The notes under the pieces are model-generated. The model worked only from the letters and a program-made list of their open reading frames with translations, was not told the DNA's origin and ran no database searches. The position numbers and the translations under genes are program-made. Of a stretch of DNA of 64,000 nt, positions 53,039 to 62,099 are shown piece after piece. How positions within the stretch are numbered: the first letter of the stretch is position 1; the number at the start of each line of letters is the position of its first letter. Source of the DNA: Vibrio alfacsensis (GTDB taxonomy: Bacteria; Pseudomonadota; Gammaproteobacteria; Enterobacterales; Vibrionaceae); the NCBI RefSeq assembly GCF_003544875.1, contig NZ_CP032094.1:1240001-1304000 (forward strand). Reading direction: 5' to 3'.

Positions 53039-54541
53039 TTACCCTTTGTATTCGACAAAGACGTCTTTACCCAAGTGACATTCTGGGCACAAGAAGTAAT
53101 CTGGCACTTCAGACCATGCAGTACCCGGTTCAACGCCTTGATTAGGTTCGCCTTTAGCTGGGTCGTATACCCAATTACAAACCGTACAAACCATGCATTG
53201 ACAATCTGCAGGATGCGCCTCGGTGCTAAGGGCGCTAGCAGCAACTTCTACCACCGCTTGTGTTGTCGCTGGCACAACAGGTTGTGATTGAACTTGTGGT
53301 GCAGACGCAGCAATCGCCGGAGCAAGAACAGGGCTTGTCAGGTCATGCTTTGCCCACAATTTCGCGATGTTCTGACCATGTTCACGGCACTCACGCATCG
53401 CTTTACCATCTGGTCGCCATTTGGCTTTCAAGCTCACTGCGGTTTCAAAACCTGCGTCGGTCAATCGAGCATGGATACGATCCACCGCACCACCATTCCA
53501 ACCGTAGCTACCGAATGCAGCGGCCTTCTTCGCTTTAAAGCGCAGACCAGTAATTTCTTCTAGCATGCCTGCGATCTTCGGCATCATGACGTTATTCATG
53601 GTAGACGAACCAACCAAGATGCCTTTTGAGCGGAATACATTGGCGAGAATTTCATTCTTATCGTGCTTAGAGACATTAAAGACTTTGACCGCCACGCCAG
53701 GGTCGACATCATGAATACCCTGCGCAATCGCATCCGCCATCATTCGGGTGTTGTTTGACATAGAATCGTAGAAAATCGTAATGCGATCTTCTTGATAGTT
53801 GTCTGCCCATGCCAAGTATTGTTCGATGATTTGAGCGGGATTATCGCGCCATACAATACCGTGTGACGTTGCGATCATGTCCACAGGCAGATTGAAACTC
53901 AGCACTTCTTTGATTTTGGCGGTTACCAAGCTGCTGAATGGCGTTAGGATGTTTGAGTAGTAACGCAAACACTGTTCCATCAACTCATTTTGATCCACTT
54001 CATCATTGAACAGACGTTCATCGCAGTAGTGCTGACCAAATGCGTCGTTACTGAATAGCACCGCATCGCCCGTTAGGTATGTCATCATGCTGTCCGGCCA
54101 ATGCAGCATTGGCGCTTCCACAAACACCAGTTGCTTGCCATTACCGATATCGATACTGTCGCCCGTTTTTACGGTTTTGAAGTTCCACTCGGGATGGTGG
54201 TGATGACCAACGATGGAGTCAATCGCCGCTTCTGTACAGTAAATTGGCGTGTTCGGAATCTTCTCCATCAATGCCGACAATGCGCCTGAGTGATCTTCTT
54301 CAGCATGGTTTACCACGATAAAGTCGATAGACTTAAGGTCGATTTCCATTTCTAAATTTTGGATGAATTGTTGACTGAATCGATGATCGACCGTATCAAT
54401 CAGTACGGTTTTCTCTTCACGAATTAGATAACTGTTGTAGCTGGTACCTTTTGTCATTTTGTATTCTGTACCATGGAAGTCCTGAACTTCCCAATCGCGC
54501 TGACCTACCCAGTGGATGTTGTTTTTTACGTGAATTGTCAT
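53039..54541 (-). CDS. norV: anaerobic nitric oxide reductase flavorubredoxin NorV
   Basis: A 500-residue enzyme that reduces NO to N2O under low oxygen. The metallo-beta-lactamase domain has di-iron ligands His79, Glu81, Asp83 and His84 (HAEEDH). It is followed by a flavodoxin FMN domain (about 255-400; [21 protein letters not shown]) and a C-terminal rubredoxin (about 449-500; CxxC at 452-455 and 485-488). ATG 54541 is preceded by AAGG. It is transcribed with norW from a sigma-54 promoter with three NorR sites upstream. Confidence 0.95.
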   Translation of the reverse strand: MTIHVKNNIHWVGQRDWEVQDFHGTEYKMTKGTSYNSYLIREEKTVLIDTVDHRFSQQFIQNLEMEIDLKSIDFIVVNHAEEDHSGALSALMEKIPNTPIYCTEAAIDSIVGHHHHPEWNFKTVKTGDSIDIGNGKQLVFVEAPMLHWPDSMMTYLTGDAVLFSNDAFGQHYCDERLFNDEVDQNELMEQCLRYYSNILTPFSSLVTAKIKEVLSFNLPVDMIATSHGIVWRDNPAQIIEQYLAWADNYQEDRITIFYDSMSNNTRMMADAIAQGIHDVDPGVAVKVFNVSKHDKNEILANVFRSKGILVGSSTMNNVMMPKIAGMLEEITGLRFKAKKAAAFGSYGWNGGAVDRIHARLTDAGFETAVSLKAKWRPDGKAMRECREHGQNIAKLWAKHDLTSPVLAPAIAASAPQVQSQPVVPATTQAVVEVAASALSTEAHPADCQCMVCTVCNWVYDPAKGEPNQGVEPGTAWSEVPDYFLCPECHLGKDVFVEYKG

Positions 54542-54589
54542 AATTACTACCTTGCATGACGGGATAAACAAAATAATTTCTTCTTGTAT

Positions 54590-54605
54590 TGCACTGGGCA
54601 TGCCA
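54590..54605 (-). promoter_or_regulatory. sigma-54 promoter of norVW
   Basis: Read on the minus strand, TGGCATGCCCAGTGCA has GG at -24 and GC at -12 with exactly 12 bases between, matching the sigma-54 consensus (TGGCAC-N5-TTGCA). It lies about 50 bases before the norV ATG. Confidence 0.8.
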
Positions 54606-54658
54606 ACTTTTAATTGCCATACATTTCAATCGCTTAATAAAATTCCAACTTTAATTAC

Positions 54659-54715
54659 TGTCATTTAGACATAGTTGAAAATTGTCATTAAGACACTACA
54701 ATAGTCATATTGACA
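54659..54715. promoter_or_regulatory. three NorR enhancer sites
   Basis: TGTCATTTAGACA (54659-54671), TGTCATTAAGACA (54683-54695) and AGTCATATTGACA (54703-54715) are three similar 13-base dyads of the GT-N7-AC type, spaced 24 and 20 bases. E. coli also uses three NorR sites between norR and norV. The third abuts norR, so self-control is possible. Confidence 0.87.
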
Positions 54716-54730
54716 CAATCGGTATTGGCT

Positions 54731-56263
54731 ATGACTTCTTTAATCGCGCAATGGCTACACATCACGCAAGACCTCAACTCGGCGCTCACTCAACAAGCTC
54801 GTTTTGATACGTTGTTAACCACGATTCGAGAGGTATTAAAGTGTGACTCTTCTGCACTTCTTTTGTATGAAGATCAGCACTTTAAGCCATTAGCGATCAA
54901 TGGTTTGGCGGAAGAAGTGCTGGGACGCCGTTTCTCCATTGAGCAGCATCCAAGATTAGAAGCCATTGCCCGAGCAGGCGACATCGTGCGCTTTCCCTCT
55001 GACAGCGACTTACCCGATCCCTACGACGGTTTGATCCCTAACCATGACGACAAACTGCACGTCCACTCTTGTATTGGTTTACCTTTGCTGATCGACGATC
55101 AACTGATTGGTGCCATTACGATTGACGCCTTCGACCCCAACCAATTTGATGGGCTGCGCAACCAAGAGTTACGTTTTGTTAGTGCATTGGCAGCAGGTGG
55201 CTTGCACACCGCACTCCTGCTAGAACAATTGGAAACACAAGCTAGCTTGCCACGTGAGTCTTACGCTGAGAAACGCACCTTAAGTAATGAAATTATTGGT
55301 AATTCTCAGGGCGTGAAAAATCTTCAAGAACAGATTGATGCGGTCGCCGATACGGAATTGTCCGTGCTGATTACGGGCGAGACAGGAGTGGGTAAAGAGT
55401 TAGTCGCTAATGCTATTCATCATCGCTCCAGTCGCTCTGGTAATACTTTGGTTTACCTCAACTGTGCAGCGTTGCCAGAATCGGTCGCAGAAAGCGAGTT
55501 GTTCGGCCATATCAAAGGCGCGTTTACTGGGGCCATCAGCAATCGAAAAGGTAAGTTCGAACAAGCCGATGGCGGTACACTGTTTTTGGATGAAGTAGGC
55601 GAACTGTCGTTAGAGCTCCAAGCCAAGCTACTTCGTGCGCTTCAATACGGCGATATCCAACGCGTGGGTGATGACCGCCATATCCGAGTTAACACGCGTA
55701 TTGTTGCCGCTACTAACCGAGTTTTGCATGAAGAAGTTACTGCAGGTCGCTTTCGAGCAGACTTATATCACCGCTTAAGTGTCTTTCCGCTTCATGTTCC
55801 ACCTCTTCGCGAGCGTGAGGGTGATGTGGTGTTACTGGCAGGCTTTTTTGCTGAACATTTGAGAAGCAAACTTGGCTTGAACAGCATTCGTTTGTCGCCC
55901 ACTCTGGTGCAAGCACTCAGAGACTATTCTTGGCCAGGCAACGTGCGCGAGCTCGAACACGTCATCAAACGGGCTGGAGTTTTGGCAAAAGCACGCACCC
56001 ATTCCATGGATATTGAGTTAGTCGAGCAAGATTTTGATATTCGAACGCCGAATCAGGGCATGAAGAACGTTGAGGAAAAAGCTAAAAACTTAGAGTTCGA
56101 GCTGCCCGCAGGAGGATTGAAACCAGTCACAGACGCATTCCAAAGAACCATAATTCTTCAAACATTGGAACAAAACCAAGGCAACTGGGCAGCAACTGCA
56201 CGACAACTCGAATTAGACAACGGAAATTTGCATCGCTTAGCCAAGCGATTGGGTATTAAATAA
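54731..56263 (+). CDS. norR: nitric-oxide-responsive sigma-54 activator NorR
   Basis: A 510-residue bacterial enhancer-binding protein. The N-terminal GAF domain (about 20-165) binds non-heme iron to sense NO; E. coli ligand positions Asp99, Cys113 and Asp131 align with Asp99, Cys114 and Asp132. The AAA+ domain has Walker A GETGVGKE (216-223) and GAFTGA (263-268) for sigma-54 contact. The C-terminal Fis-type HTH ends at [17 protein letters not shown] 54731 is preferred; a TTG at 54710 overlaps a NorR site. It is divergent from norV. Confidence 0.94.
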   Translation: MTSLIAQWLHITQDLNSALTQQARFDTLLTTIREVLKCDSSALLLYEDQHFKPLAINGLAEEVLGRRFSIEQHPRLEAIARAGDIVRFPSDSDLPDPYDGLIPNHDDKLHVHSCIGLPLLIDDQLIGAITIDAFDPNQFDGLRNQELRFVSALAAGGLHTALLLEQLETQASLPRESYAEKRTLSNEIIGNSQGVKNLQEQIDAVADTELSVLITGETGVGKELVANAIHHRSSRSGNTLVYLNCAALPESVAESELFGHIKGAFTGAISNRKGKFEQADGGTLFLDEVGELSLELQAKLLRALQYGDIQRVGDDRHIRVNTRIVAATNRVLHEEVTAGRFRADLYHRLSVFPLHVPPLREREGDVVLLAGFFAEHLRSKLGLNSIRLSPTLVQALRDYSWPGNVRELEHVIKRAGVLAKARTHSMDIELVEQDFDIRTPNQGMKNVEEKAKNLEFELPAGGLKPVTDAFQRTIILQTLEQNQGNWAATARQLELDNGNLHRLAKRLGIK

Positions 56264-56730
56264 CTATTGAACGGAGTACTGCTGAAGCAACGTTATATAC
56301 GCGAGTTTCGCTTGTTCAAACTGACCAAAATTAAATATTTTTTGGGTTCGTAGATCCGATTTTGAGGGTTGCTCATAAACGATCGCAACTAACTCGCTAT
56401 CAAACGTTTGCTGTTCCAAACACAACTCCGCTTTCTGACCCAAGCCATTTTGTAGGAAATGTAAGTCTGGATATAAACATCACCACGAATTCGTCCACCA
56501 CCAGTTTTCACATGACTGCCCACTTTATTATTCGCTAGATAAGCGGTTGTATCACTGGCAATTTGCTCCAACAGTGCAATAGCCTCGCGATCTCTTGCCC
56601 CAAAAATGCGGTTTGCTGCCCGAGGAAACCGATCTCGCAATTGAAACTCGATAGCCCAAATCAGCTCTTTAATCTCTTCCCCAGAGAGCTTATCTGAACT
56701 CTTTTGGACGCGCTGATACAAAGTAATCAA
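56264..56730 (-). pseudogene. unknown gene broken by a frameshift in an A run
   Basis: On the minus strand a frame from TTG 56730 encodes ITLYQRVQKSSDKL... to DVYIQTYISYK, then goes out of frame with an implausible tail ending at 56389. One base added in the A4 run around 56444-56447 continues it as NGLGQKAELCLEQQTFD to QQYSVQ, ending at 56264 right beside the norR stop. The repaired product is about 155 residues, helical at the start, with a Gly/Arg-rich middle (VKTGGGRIRGD). A further A-run shift near 56740 would extend it upstream to an ATG at 56783. I do not recognise the family. It may be decayed or a sequencing undercall. Confidence 0.6.
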
Positions 56731-57216
56731 CTCTTTATCCGATTTTTACCACTGTTTATTATTGTAAGTAGCTTATTTTTCATAGAAATATCCGATTCAA
56801 AACGCTCATTCTAATCTTCATTGCTTGCTAACACTAATAAAGATTTTTGTTAACTCAGGAAAGAAAAATAAAAATTAATAATTAAAATCAACAATTTAAT
56901 ACAGAATTGGCTACTTAAGACGCAATCACAGTCACTACTGCTAACACAAACCTCCTAGCAAGACGATTCATATTCGTTATTAATTTGACTAATTTATTTT
57001 GTTTGTCGCATCCAAGAGCAGCCAATATTATCCGCAACCAAAGAGAACACCCTCTCTATTTGCTCTTTAAAAAACAATGCCGCTCACCCAAGCAGTTCAA
57101 TCCTTGCAGCTGTAAAAGCACTCCTTTTTTTTCCCCAGTTTTTGCTTTTTACAACCAAACAGTAGAGCACTTTACCCTGTGTTCTGCATAATAATCTATT
57201 CATGTAGGAACTTACC
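56731..57216. other. A/T-rich gap without a clear gene
   Basis: 486 bases. The left end may include the lost start of the broken gene at 56264-56730. A TGCTCTTTAA string at 57061-57070 looks like an rrn boxA element, but no rRNA gene follows. No convincing ORF was found. Confidence 0.5.
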
Positions 57217-57551
57217 GTGGATAAATATCAAGCTGCATACGCAAAACGTCTAGAAAAACTTAAAAGCAAGCAATCGCCAAAAAACGTTGCTCGTATTTCT
57301 GCGTGGGATGCATTTTTTAACAAAGAATACGAGATGCAAGATCTTGAATCTCAAATGACAGATTCTGTTCATCAGCGTTACGAACAGTCAAATGTAAAAA
57401 TGAAATCAGCTTCGGTGCATTCAAACGTGCGTTCTATAACGAGTCGATCAAAATCTATGACTTGACTGATGGCGCATCAATCCAAAAAGTGTTCACTCCA
57501 CTGCTTGCTTTAACAACCATGTGGGTACTATTTGTGTGCTTTACACAATAG
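57217..57551 (+). pseudogene. small membrane-protein gene broken by one base in an A run
   Basis: GTG 57217, seven bases after AGGAA, starts a lysine-rich helical protein (MDKYQAAYAKRLEKLKSKQ...). At the A5 run 57396-57400 the frame breaks. With one more A it continues as NEISFGAFKRAFYNESIKIYD and ends in a hydrophobic helix (FTPLLALTTMWVLFVCF) at TAG 57549-57551, 111 residues in all. The repaired protein is a cytosolic coiled-coil with a C-terminal membrane anchor. The unrepaired frame ends at 57465 with a Ser-rich junk tail. I do not recognise the family. It may be a pseudogene or a sequencing undercall. Confidence 0.65.
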
Positions 57552-57663
57552 TCAGATTGCAGCTATAACAAGTTGACAAATACTGTTATTAGCAAAAAAA
57601 TGAACATGTTGTCGAATACCAACTCTATTAGATTTTTTACTAAATTAATTGAATAAGAATCTC

Positions 57664-57819
57664 ATGGAATTGGTAGCATCAAAACAAGTGAGAGTTTGGG
57701 ATGAAAGATACACCTGTCGCGGCAATTGTCATCAAGATATCGACATACGTTTGCCAAAACACCAACACGAAGCGATTCGGCATCCTGCGCCAATCTTTCA
57801 AACATGGGTCGAGATCTAA
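57664..57819 (+). CDS. hypothetical 51-residue protein
   Basis: A 51-codon frame with mixed, coding-like composition, two cysteines (YTCRGNCHQD) and several histidines. Its stop overlaps the next ATG as TAATG, which implies translational coupling. No strong ribosome site is seen before ATG 57664. The function is unknown. Confidence 0.4.
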   Translation: MELVASKQVRVWDERYTCRGNCHQDIDIRLPKHQHEAIRHPAPIFQTWVEI

Positions 57820-57947
57820 TGCCTAAAATTACACTTCTTTTATTAGCAACGACTGTTGCTATTGGTATCACCGGATCGGCATTTTGTGTGGGTGTGACCT
57901 ACGCATTTACCAAGCTACCAATCGAGCAAATTTTGTCTAGCCTATAG
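57819..57947 (+). CDS. hypothetical 42-residue single-helix membrane peptide
   Basis: ATG 57819 (coupled as TAATG) encodes 42 residues with one hydrophobic helix (LLLLATTVAIGITGSAFCVGVTY) and short polar ends. It has the form of a small inner-membrane protein. A terminator lies 47 bases downstream, so the pair 57664-57947 looks like a complete small operon. The function is unknown. Confidence 0.5.
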   Translation: MPKITLLLLATTVAIGITGSAFCVGVTYAFTKLPIEQILSSL

Positions 57948-57993
57948 CCACGTTTATTCAGACAAAGGCGGTCTAAGCAAAGCAGATTTTAAC

Positions 57994-58025
57994 AAAAGCA
58001 GAGCATCTTGGTGCTCTGCTTTTTT
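57994..58025 (+). terminator. terminator after the micro-gene pair
   Basis: AAAAGCAGAGCA (57994-58005) pairs with TGCTCTGCTTTT (58012-58023), ending in T. Confidence 0.85.
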
Positions 58026-58200
58026 CTATCTATTGTCTACAACATAACTTTTTATGCTGATCATCGGGTGGCACGCATCTAGCAATATCCCTTATCGCTA
58101 ATATCTTGTGGCTTCAATCTTTTAGTAAATTATTCCCCAACCGCAATTAGATCCGTTACTCTAGACTGCTGGATAGAGCGTAACAGAGATGGGAACTAGG

Positions 58201-59049
58201 ATGGAACAAGTTGGATCTCGTGCATTGATTGTAGAGGGTGGCGCAATGCGTGGAATATTTTCATGCGGGATACTTGACCACTTTTTAGCCGAAAACTTCT
58301 CCCCTTTTGATAGTTTTTGGGGGGTATCTGCAGGTGCAAGCAATTTGGCTGCATACCTTGCCAAAATGCCAGGAAGAAATCGAAAGATTTACCTCGATTA
58401 CAGTTTGCGTCAAGAATTCATCTCACCGAGCCAAATCGTACGAGGTGGCGATATCATGAACCTTGACTGGATGTGGAATATTACGCTCAAAGAGTTAGGT
58501 ATAGATAAGAATGTACTACGAGCGGATGAACGCCCTTTCTTCCTTGGTGTTACAAGGCAAGACAATGGACAGCCCGAGTACTTAACACCATCGGTTGAGA
58601 TGCTAGCCGAAACAATGAAAGCCAGCAGTGCATTACCGATTTTGTACCGTAGCGGTGTTCGCTTAAATGGCGTGACATATGTTGACGGTGGCGTAGCCGA
58701 TGCCATTCCAGTAGCCGAAGCAATAAAGCGTGGAGCACGCAAAATCATGGTTCTTCGCAGTCGTCCAGCTCATTACCGCAAATCCCCCCCTACACTTAAT
58801 TCGCTTACGGCTCATTTATTAAAAGAGACACCCGCCTTAATCCAACCCATGCTGACTCGTCATGAACGATATAACCAAGCATTACATCTGATCGACAACC
58901 CTCCGGCTAATGTTGAGATTATTCAGGTTTGCCCTCCCAATAACTTCAAATTAAAGCGACTAAGTCGCTCACCGGAACCTCTTCGCAAAGCCTACGACCT
59001 TGGGCTTGAGTGTGGAAAACAAGCCATCAAACGCTGGGAAAGTAAATAG
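58201..59049 (+). CDS. patatin-like phospholipase (YjjU-like)
   Basis: A 282-residue serine hydrolase of the patatin fold, resembling E. coli YjjU. The oxyanion loop is GGAMRG (13-18), the nucleophile Ser43 sits in GVSAG, and the catalytic aspartate is Asp162 in DGG. No signal peptide is seen, so it is cytoplasmic or membrane-peripheral. An in-frame ATG lies 12 bases upstream (58189); neither start has a strong ribosome site. It stands alone; a tandem repeat lies after it. Confidence 0.88.
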   Translation: MEQVGSRALIVEGGAMRGIFSCGILDHFLAENFSPFDSFWGVSAGASNLAAYLAKMPGRNRKIYLDYSLRQEFISPSQIVRGGDIMNLDWMWNITLKELGIDKNVLRADERPFFLGVTRQDNGQPEYLTPSVEMLAETMKASSALPILYRSGVRLNGVTYVDGGVADAIPVAEAIKRGARKIMVLRSRPAHYRKSPPTLNSLTAHLLKETPALIQPMLTRHERYNQALHLIDNPPANVEIIQVCPPNNFKLKRLSRSPEPLRKAYDLGLECGKQAIKRWESK

Positions 59050-59092
59050 CCAGTGTGACTATCGTGAGTTTATCAGTAATAAACGGGCTAAC

Positions 59093-59138
59093 ATCTGTCT
59101 ATCTGTCTATCTGTCTATCTGTCTATCTGTCTATCTGT
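59093..59138. repeat. tandem repeat, ATCTGTCT x 5.75
   Basis: Five perfect 8-base units plus six bases between the patatin and pirin genes, the longest such array in the window and a good variable-number typing candidate. Confidence 0.93.
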
Positions 59139-59165
59139 AGCCAAGACAAACTTAAACAGATTCAA

Positions 59166-60014
59166 TTAATAGGTATCAAACACACCTGAATTATAATCTT
59201 GAATCGCCTGTTCAATTTCTTCGATGCTGTTCATCACAAATGGTCCATAATGCACTACGGGTTCATCAATCGGCTGTCCCATAAACAATAACATACCACT
59301 TTCATCTGAACTTGTTAGCTCAACTGTCTCAGCGTTTGTTAATAATGCCAGTTCATTTTGCTTTATCTCTCTGCTTCCTATGCTGATACTGCCCTTATAC
59401 ACATAAATCATCATATTTTGTTCTTTAGGCGTATCGAGTTTAAGTAATGCATCTGGATGAGTGCGCCAATCAGCAACCGTCACTGACACTCCTGTTTTAT
59501 TCAATGGGCCTGGAACCACGTCACCATTGACATTTAATTGTCCCGAGATCACCCGAACTAAGCCAAACTCACTGGCTTGATACTCTGTGATAGTTTCAGG
59601 TTGAAAATCTTGATACTGCGCTGAGAGCATTTTATTGCGTGCAGGTTGATTGATCCAAATCTGGAATCCGTGCAACTCACCCTCTTCCATTATTGGCATT
59701 TCACTGTGTATAACACCTCGTCCTGCTGCCATCCATTGAGCACCACCAGAACGAAGCTCACCAACATTATCCATGTGATCACGATGTTGAAAGTGCCCTG
59801 TTAACATATAAGTCAAGGTTTCAATACCACGGTGTGGGTGTGGAGGAAAACCACCAACGTAATCTGAACGTCGGTCAGATTTCATCTCATCCACCATTAA
59901 AAATGGCGAAAAGTGCGCATTGTTAAACCCAGCAACTCGACGAATTTTAACACCGTCACCATCGGCGGTGGCATGTGATGTAATGATCTGACGAATATCT
60001 CGAACTGTACTCAT
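59166..60014 (-). CDS. pirin family protein
   Basis: A 282-residue bicupin. The N-terminal cupin has the metal-binding pattern of pirins: His-rich PHPHRGIETLTYML, the HRDHMDN segment and the GRGVIHSE glutamate, so Fe or other metal binding and possible quercetinase-type activity are likely. The C-terminal cupin lacks these ligands. ATG 60014 is preceded by a GGAG-type site. It stands alone; no pathway is indicated. Confidence 0.9.
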   Translation of the reverse strand: MSTVRDIRQIITSHATADGDGVKIRRVAGFNNAHFSPFLMVDEMKSDRRSDYVGGFPPHPHRGIETLTYMLTGHFQHRDHMDNVGELRSGGAQWMAAGRGVIHSEMPIMEEGELHGFQIWINQPARNKMLSAQYQDFQPETITEYQASEFGLVRVISGQLNVNGDVVPGPLNKTGVSVTVADWRTHPDALLKLDTPKEQNMMIYVYKGSISIGSREIKQNELALLTNAETVELTSSDESGMLLFMGQPIDEPVVHYGPFVMNSIEEIEQAIQDYNSGVFDTY

Positions 60015-60321
60015 AATCTTTTCTCCTTTGGGTATAACTCCATTCTAGGGAACCCTTGTAGAATCATGAGTGGATGGATTTGCTCTACTTCATCAGATTT
60101 TTGAACAAAATTTAATTGAAAATTTATCTAGCTATTTTTAAACACTCTGTATAGTGGCGACTGGCTCTAAAATAGAGTTGTTAATGCTACATTTAGTTTA
60201 AGTTCCTCTCAGTAATTTCTTGAATCCCTCAATTCAGACACCTGCGTAAAACTTCCTCTTCATTGCACATTCAATAGCTTAAAAAGATCCATCTAAAATT
60301 TGTCTATAATTCAGAGGTTTT

Positions 60322-60534
60322 ATGTCTGGTAAAGTAACTGGTTCAGTAAAATGGTTTAACGAAACTAAAGGTTTCGGTTTCTTATCTCAAGACAACGGCG
60401 GCCAAGATGTGTTTGTACACTTCAACGCTATCGTTGCAGATGGTTTCAAAACTTTGACTGAAGGTCAGAAAGTAAGCTTCAATGTAGAAGATGGTAAAAA
60501 AGGTCCTCAAGCGACTGAAGTTACTCCTCTATAA
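60322..60534 (+). CDS. cold-shock protein (CspA family)
   Basis: A 70-residue single OB-fold nucleic-acid chaperone. RNP1 is KGFGFL (16-21) and RNP2 is VFVHF (30-34). Vibrio and enterobacterial Csp mRNAs have long leaders; the 307 bases between the divergent pirin start and this ATG contain no other gene and probably hold one. The ribosome site is GAGG. Three small ORFs follow at 60679-61157, which may share its transcript. E. coli CspA and CspE types cannot be told apart here. Confidence 0.94.
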   Translation: MSGKVTGSVKWFNETKGFGFLSQDNGGQDVFVHFNAIVADGFKTLTEGQKVSFNVEDGKKGPQATEVTPL

Positions 60535-60678
60535 GATAGCTTTTCTTGGTGCGGTAAGTCCTTGCTGCGCCAATTTCTCTCCATTCATTTACAAATCTCT
60601 TCCAGCAATTTTTATTGCCTGGCTTTCTGCGGCCAAAATTTATCATGCAGATATTATTAATTAAATTAGGAAAAATCT

Positions 60679-60762
60679 ATGTCTAAAAGAACAGGTCGCC
60701 AACGACACTGGTACCAATTATCAAGCAAAGAAAAGATCACTAACAAACAGGAGAATAAATGA
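60679..60762 (+). CDS. 27-residue micro-ORF, basic
   Basis: ATG 60679 after TTAGGAAAAATCT opens 27 codons, a very basic peptide (MSKRTGRQRHWYQLSSK...) whose TGA overlaps the ATG of the next ORF (ATGA). Short and basic like a nucleic-acid- or ribosome-associated peptide. It lies 144 bases after the Csp gene. Confidence 0.45.
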   Translation: MSKRTGRQRHWYQLSSKEKITNKQENK

Positions 60763-60968
60763 TAGAAATTGAATTTCATTTAAAACAACCCGACATTTCT
60801 TGGCGTGCCAACATACACCAACTAAATGGTGATGTTCTACGACGTCACATATTGCCAAAACTTAAATCAACTTGTTATCTCATTGATTTTAAATACTGTG
60901 AAAAGAGCTACTCAGGTGACATACTGTGTGACTCAGGTTCAAAGCTAGGAAGTTTTATTATTAAATAA
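60759..60968 (+). CDS. hypothetical 69-residue protein
   Basis: ATG 60759 follows AGGAGAATAA and overlaps the micro-ORF stop. The 69 residues are mixed alpha/beta with two cysteines close together (STCYLIDFKYCEKS) and one more (LCDSG). No signal or membrane segment is seen. I do not recognise it. Translational coupling to the micro-ORF supports its reality. Confidence 0.6.
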   Translation: MIEIEFHLKQPDISWRANIHQLNGDVLRRHILPKLKSTCYLIDFKYCEKSYSGDILCDSGSKLGSFIIK

Positions 60969-61016
60969 ATCCATTCTGTGCATTAATAAGATATAACAAC
61001 GAGCAGGAAATATATA

Positions 61017-61157
61017 ATGAGCAAGAAGAACAAAAAGCAAATTGAGAAAGAAAAGAAAGAAGCGGAGCTAAATGCTACAGCATTGAAGCAACAAACTCGC
61101 CGCCGTATTGAAGACATCATGGCGCAAAGAGAATTTGATAAATTGTTTGATCTATAA
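61017..61157 (+). CDS. 46-residue lysine-rich protein
   Basis: ATG 61017 preceded by AGGAAATATATA opens 46 codons encoding a charged helical peptide (MSKKNKKQIEKEKKEAELN..., then RRRIEDIMAQREFDKLFDL). It starts like the micro-ORF at 60679 (MSKK/MSKR). It may be a small RNA- or ribosome-associated protein, with some resemblance to short DUF3545-like proteins. That is uncertain. Confidence 0.5.
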   Translation: MSKKNKKQIEKEKKEAELNATALKQQTRRRIEDIMAQREFDKLFDL

Positions 61158-61564
61158 CACTTACGCTTATTTCCTTTCTATATTCCTCTCTATTCCATAT
61201 CGAAGTGCAAGGTATCGCCACCCCTCCTCAGTTCACAATGAGAAGAGCACGTAATAGTCGATAATCCCCATTTTCTCGTATGGTGTCACTCAGGTTTAGC
61301 CTCTGAGTATTCGATTTTTAGCCGGTGTGTGCTAGAAATAAAACATCATACGTTGAAATCAATCCTATATGAGTGACTTGCTAACTCTATTATTCCAGTT
61401 TTAATTCTCCGAACTCTTAATCTCTACACTCTTATTCCTTTAGACGAGCTCTATCTGTCACTAATAAGATCCCACTAAGACCTTACAATCCATCTGTGGT
61501 TAGACGACTGTTTTGGCGCTAGACTGAGTAAGCTAAGCAAAGCATACACAAAAGGAAGAGAATC
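61158..61564. other. 407-base gap upstream of the peroxiredoxin gene
   Basis: No ORF with a ribosome site was found. It should contain the peroxiredoxin promoter; no clear OxyR dyad like that at 4565 is seen. Confidence 0.5.
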
Positions 61565-62038
61565 ATGATTCAACAAGGCCAAACGCTCCCGAGTGCGACA
61601 CTCAGTGAACTGACAGCTGATGGAATGGTAAACCACCAAGTGTCCGAACTTTTTGCCAACAAAAAAGTAGTCTTATTTGCGGTTCCTGGTGCATTTACAC
61701 CAACCTGTTCAGAAGCGCATTTACCTGGATACGTTGTGCTCGCTGACCAAATTAAAGCGAAAGGCGTCGATCTGATTGCATGTGTGTCGGTGAATGATGC
61801 ATTTGTTATGCAAGCTTGGGGCGAAGCACAAAACGCTTCAGAGCTCACCATGCTTGGCGATGGGGACGGAAGCTTTACTAAAGAATTAGGGCTCGAAATG
61901 GATACTGGCGGTTTTGGTGGTGTACGCTCTCAACGCTATGCAATGATCGTTGAAAATGGCGTGGTCACTACACTCAACATCGAAGAGCCAAAAACGTTTG
62001 AAGCCAGCAAAGCAGAAACTATTCTAAGCCTGCTATAA
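61565..62038 (+). CDS. peroxiredoxin, Prx5 type
   Basis: A 157-residue thiol peroxidase of the Prx5/type II family that reduces hydrogen peroxide and alkyl hydroperoxides. The active site is PGAFTPTCS with peroxidatic Cys48 and Thr45. Cys73 (LIACVSV) may resolve it or glutathione/glutaredoxin may act, as in family members. There is no signal peptide. ATG 61565 follows AAGGAAGAGAATC. It is monocistronic with a bidirectional terminator. Confidence 0.92.
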   Translation: MIQQGQTLPSATLSELTADGMVNHQVSELFANKKVVLFAVPGAFTPTCSEAHLPGYVVLADQIKAKGVDLIACVSVNDAFVMQAWGEAQNASELTMLGDGDGSFTKELGLEMDTGGFGGVRSQRYAMIVENGVVTTLNIEEPKTFEASKAETILSLL

Positions 62039-62053
62039 TCAATTTACCGTAAT

Positions 62054-62089
62054 ACACAAAACGGAAAGGCATTCGATTCCGTTTTGTGT
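62054..62089. terminator. bidirectional terminator after peroxiredoxin
   Basis: ACACAAAACGGAA (62054-62066) pairs perfectly with TTCCGTTTTGTGT (62077-62089), between convergent genes. Confidence 0.8.
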
Positions 62090-62099
62090 CATCACATTT

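Noticed and set aside
52741..53563. plus-strand frames of 70-134 codons across norW/norV
   Set aside because: They are antisense to norVW, whose domains are intact, and have no family likeness.
57061..57070. TGCTCTTTAA resembling an rrn boxA antitermination element
   Set aside because: No rRNA or tRNA gene follows, and one 10-base match in A/T-rich DNA is expected by chance.
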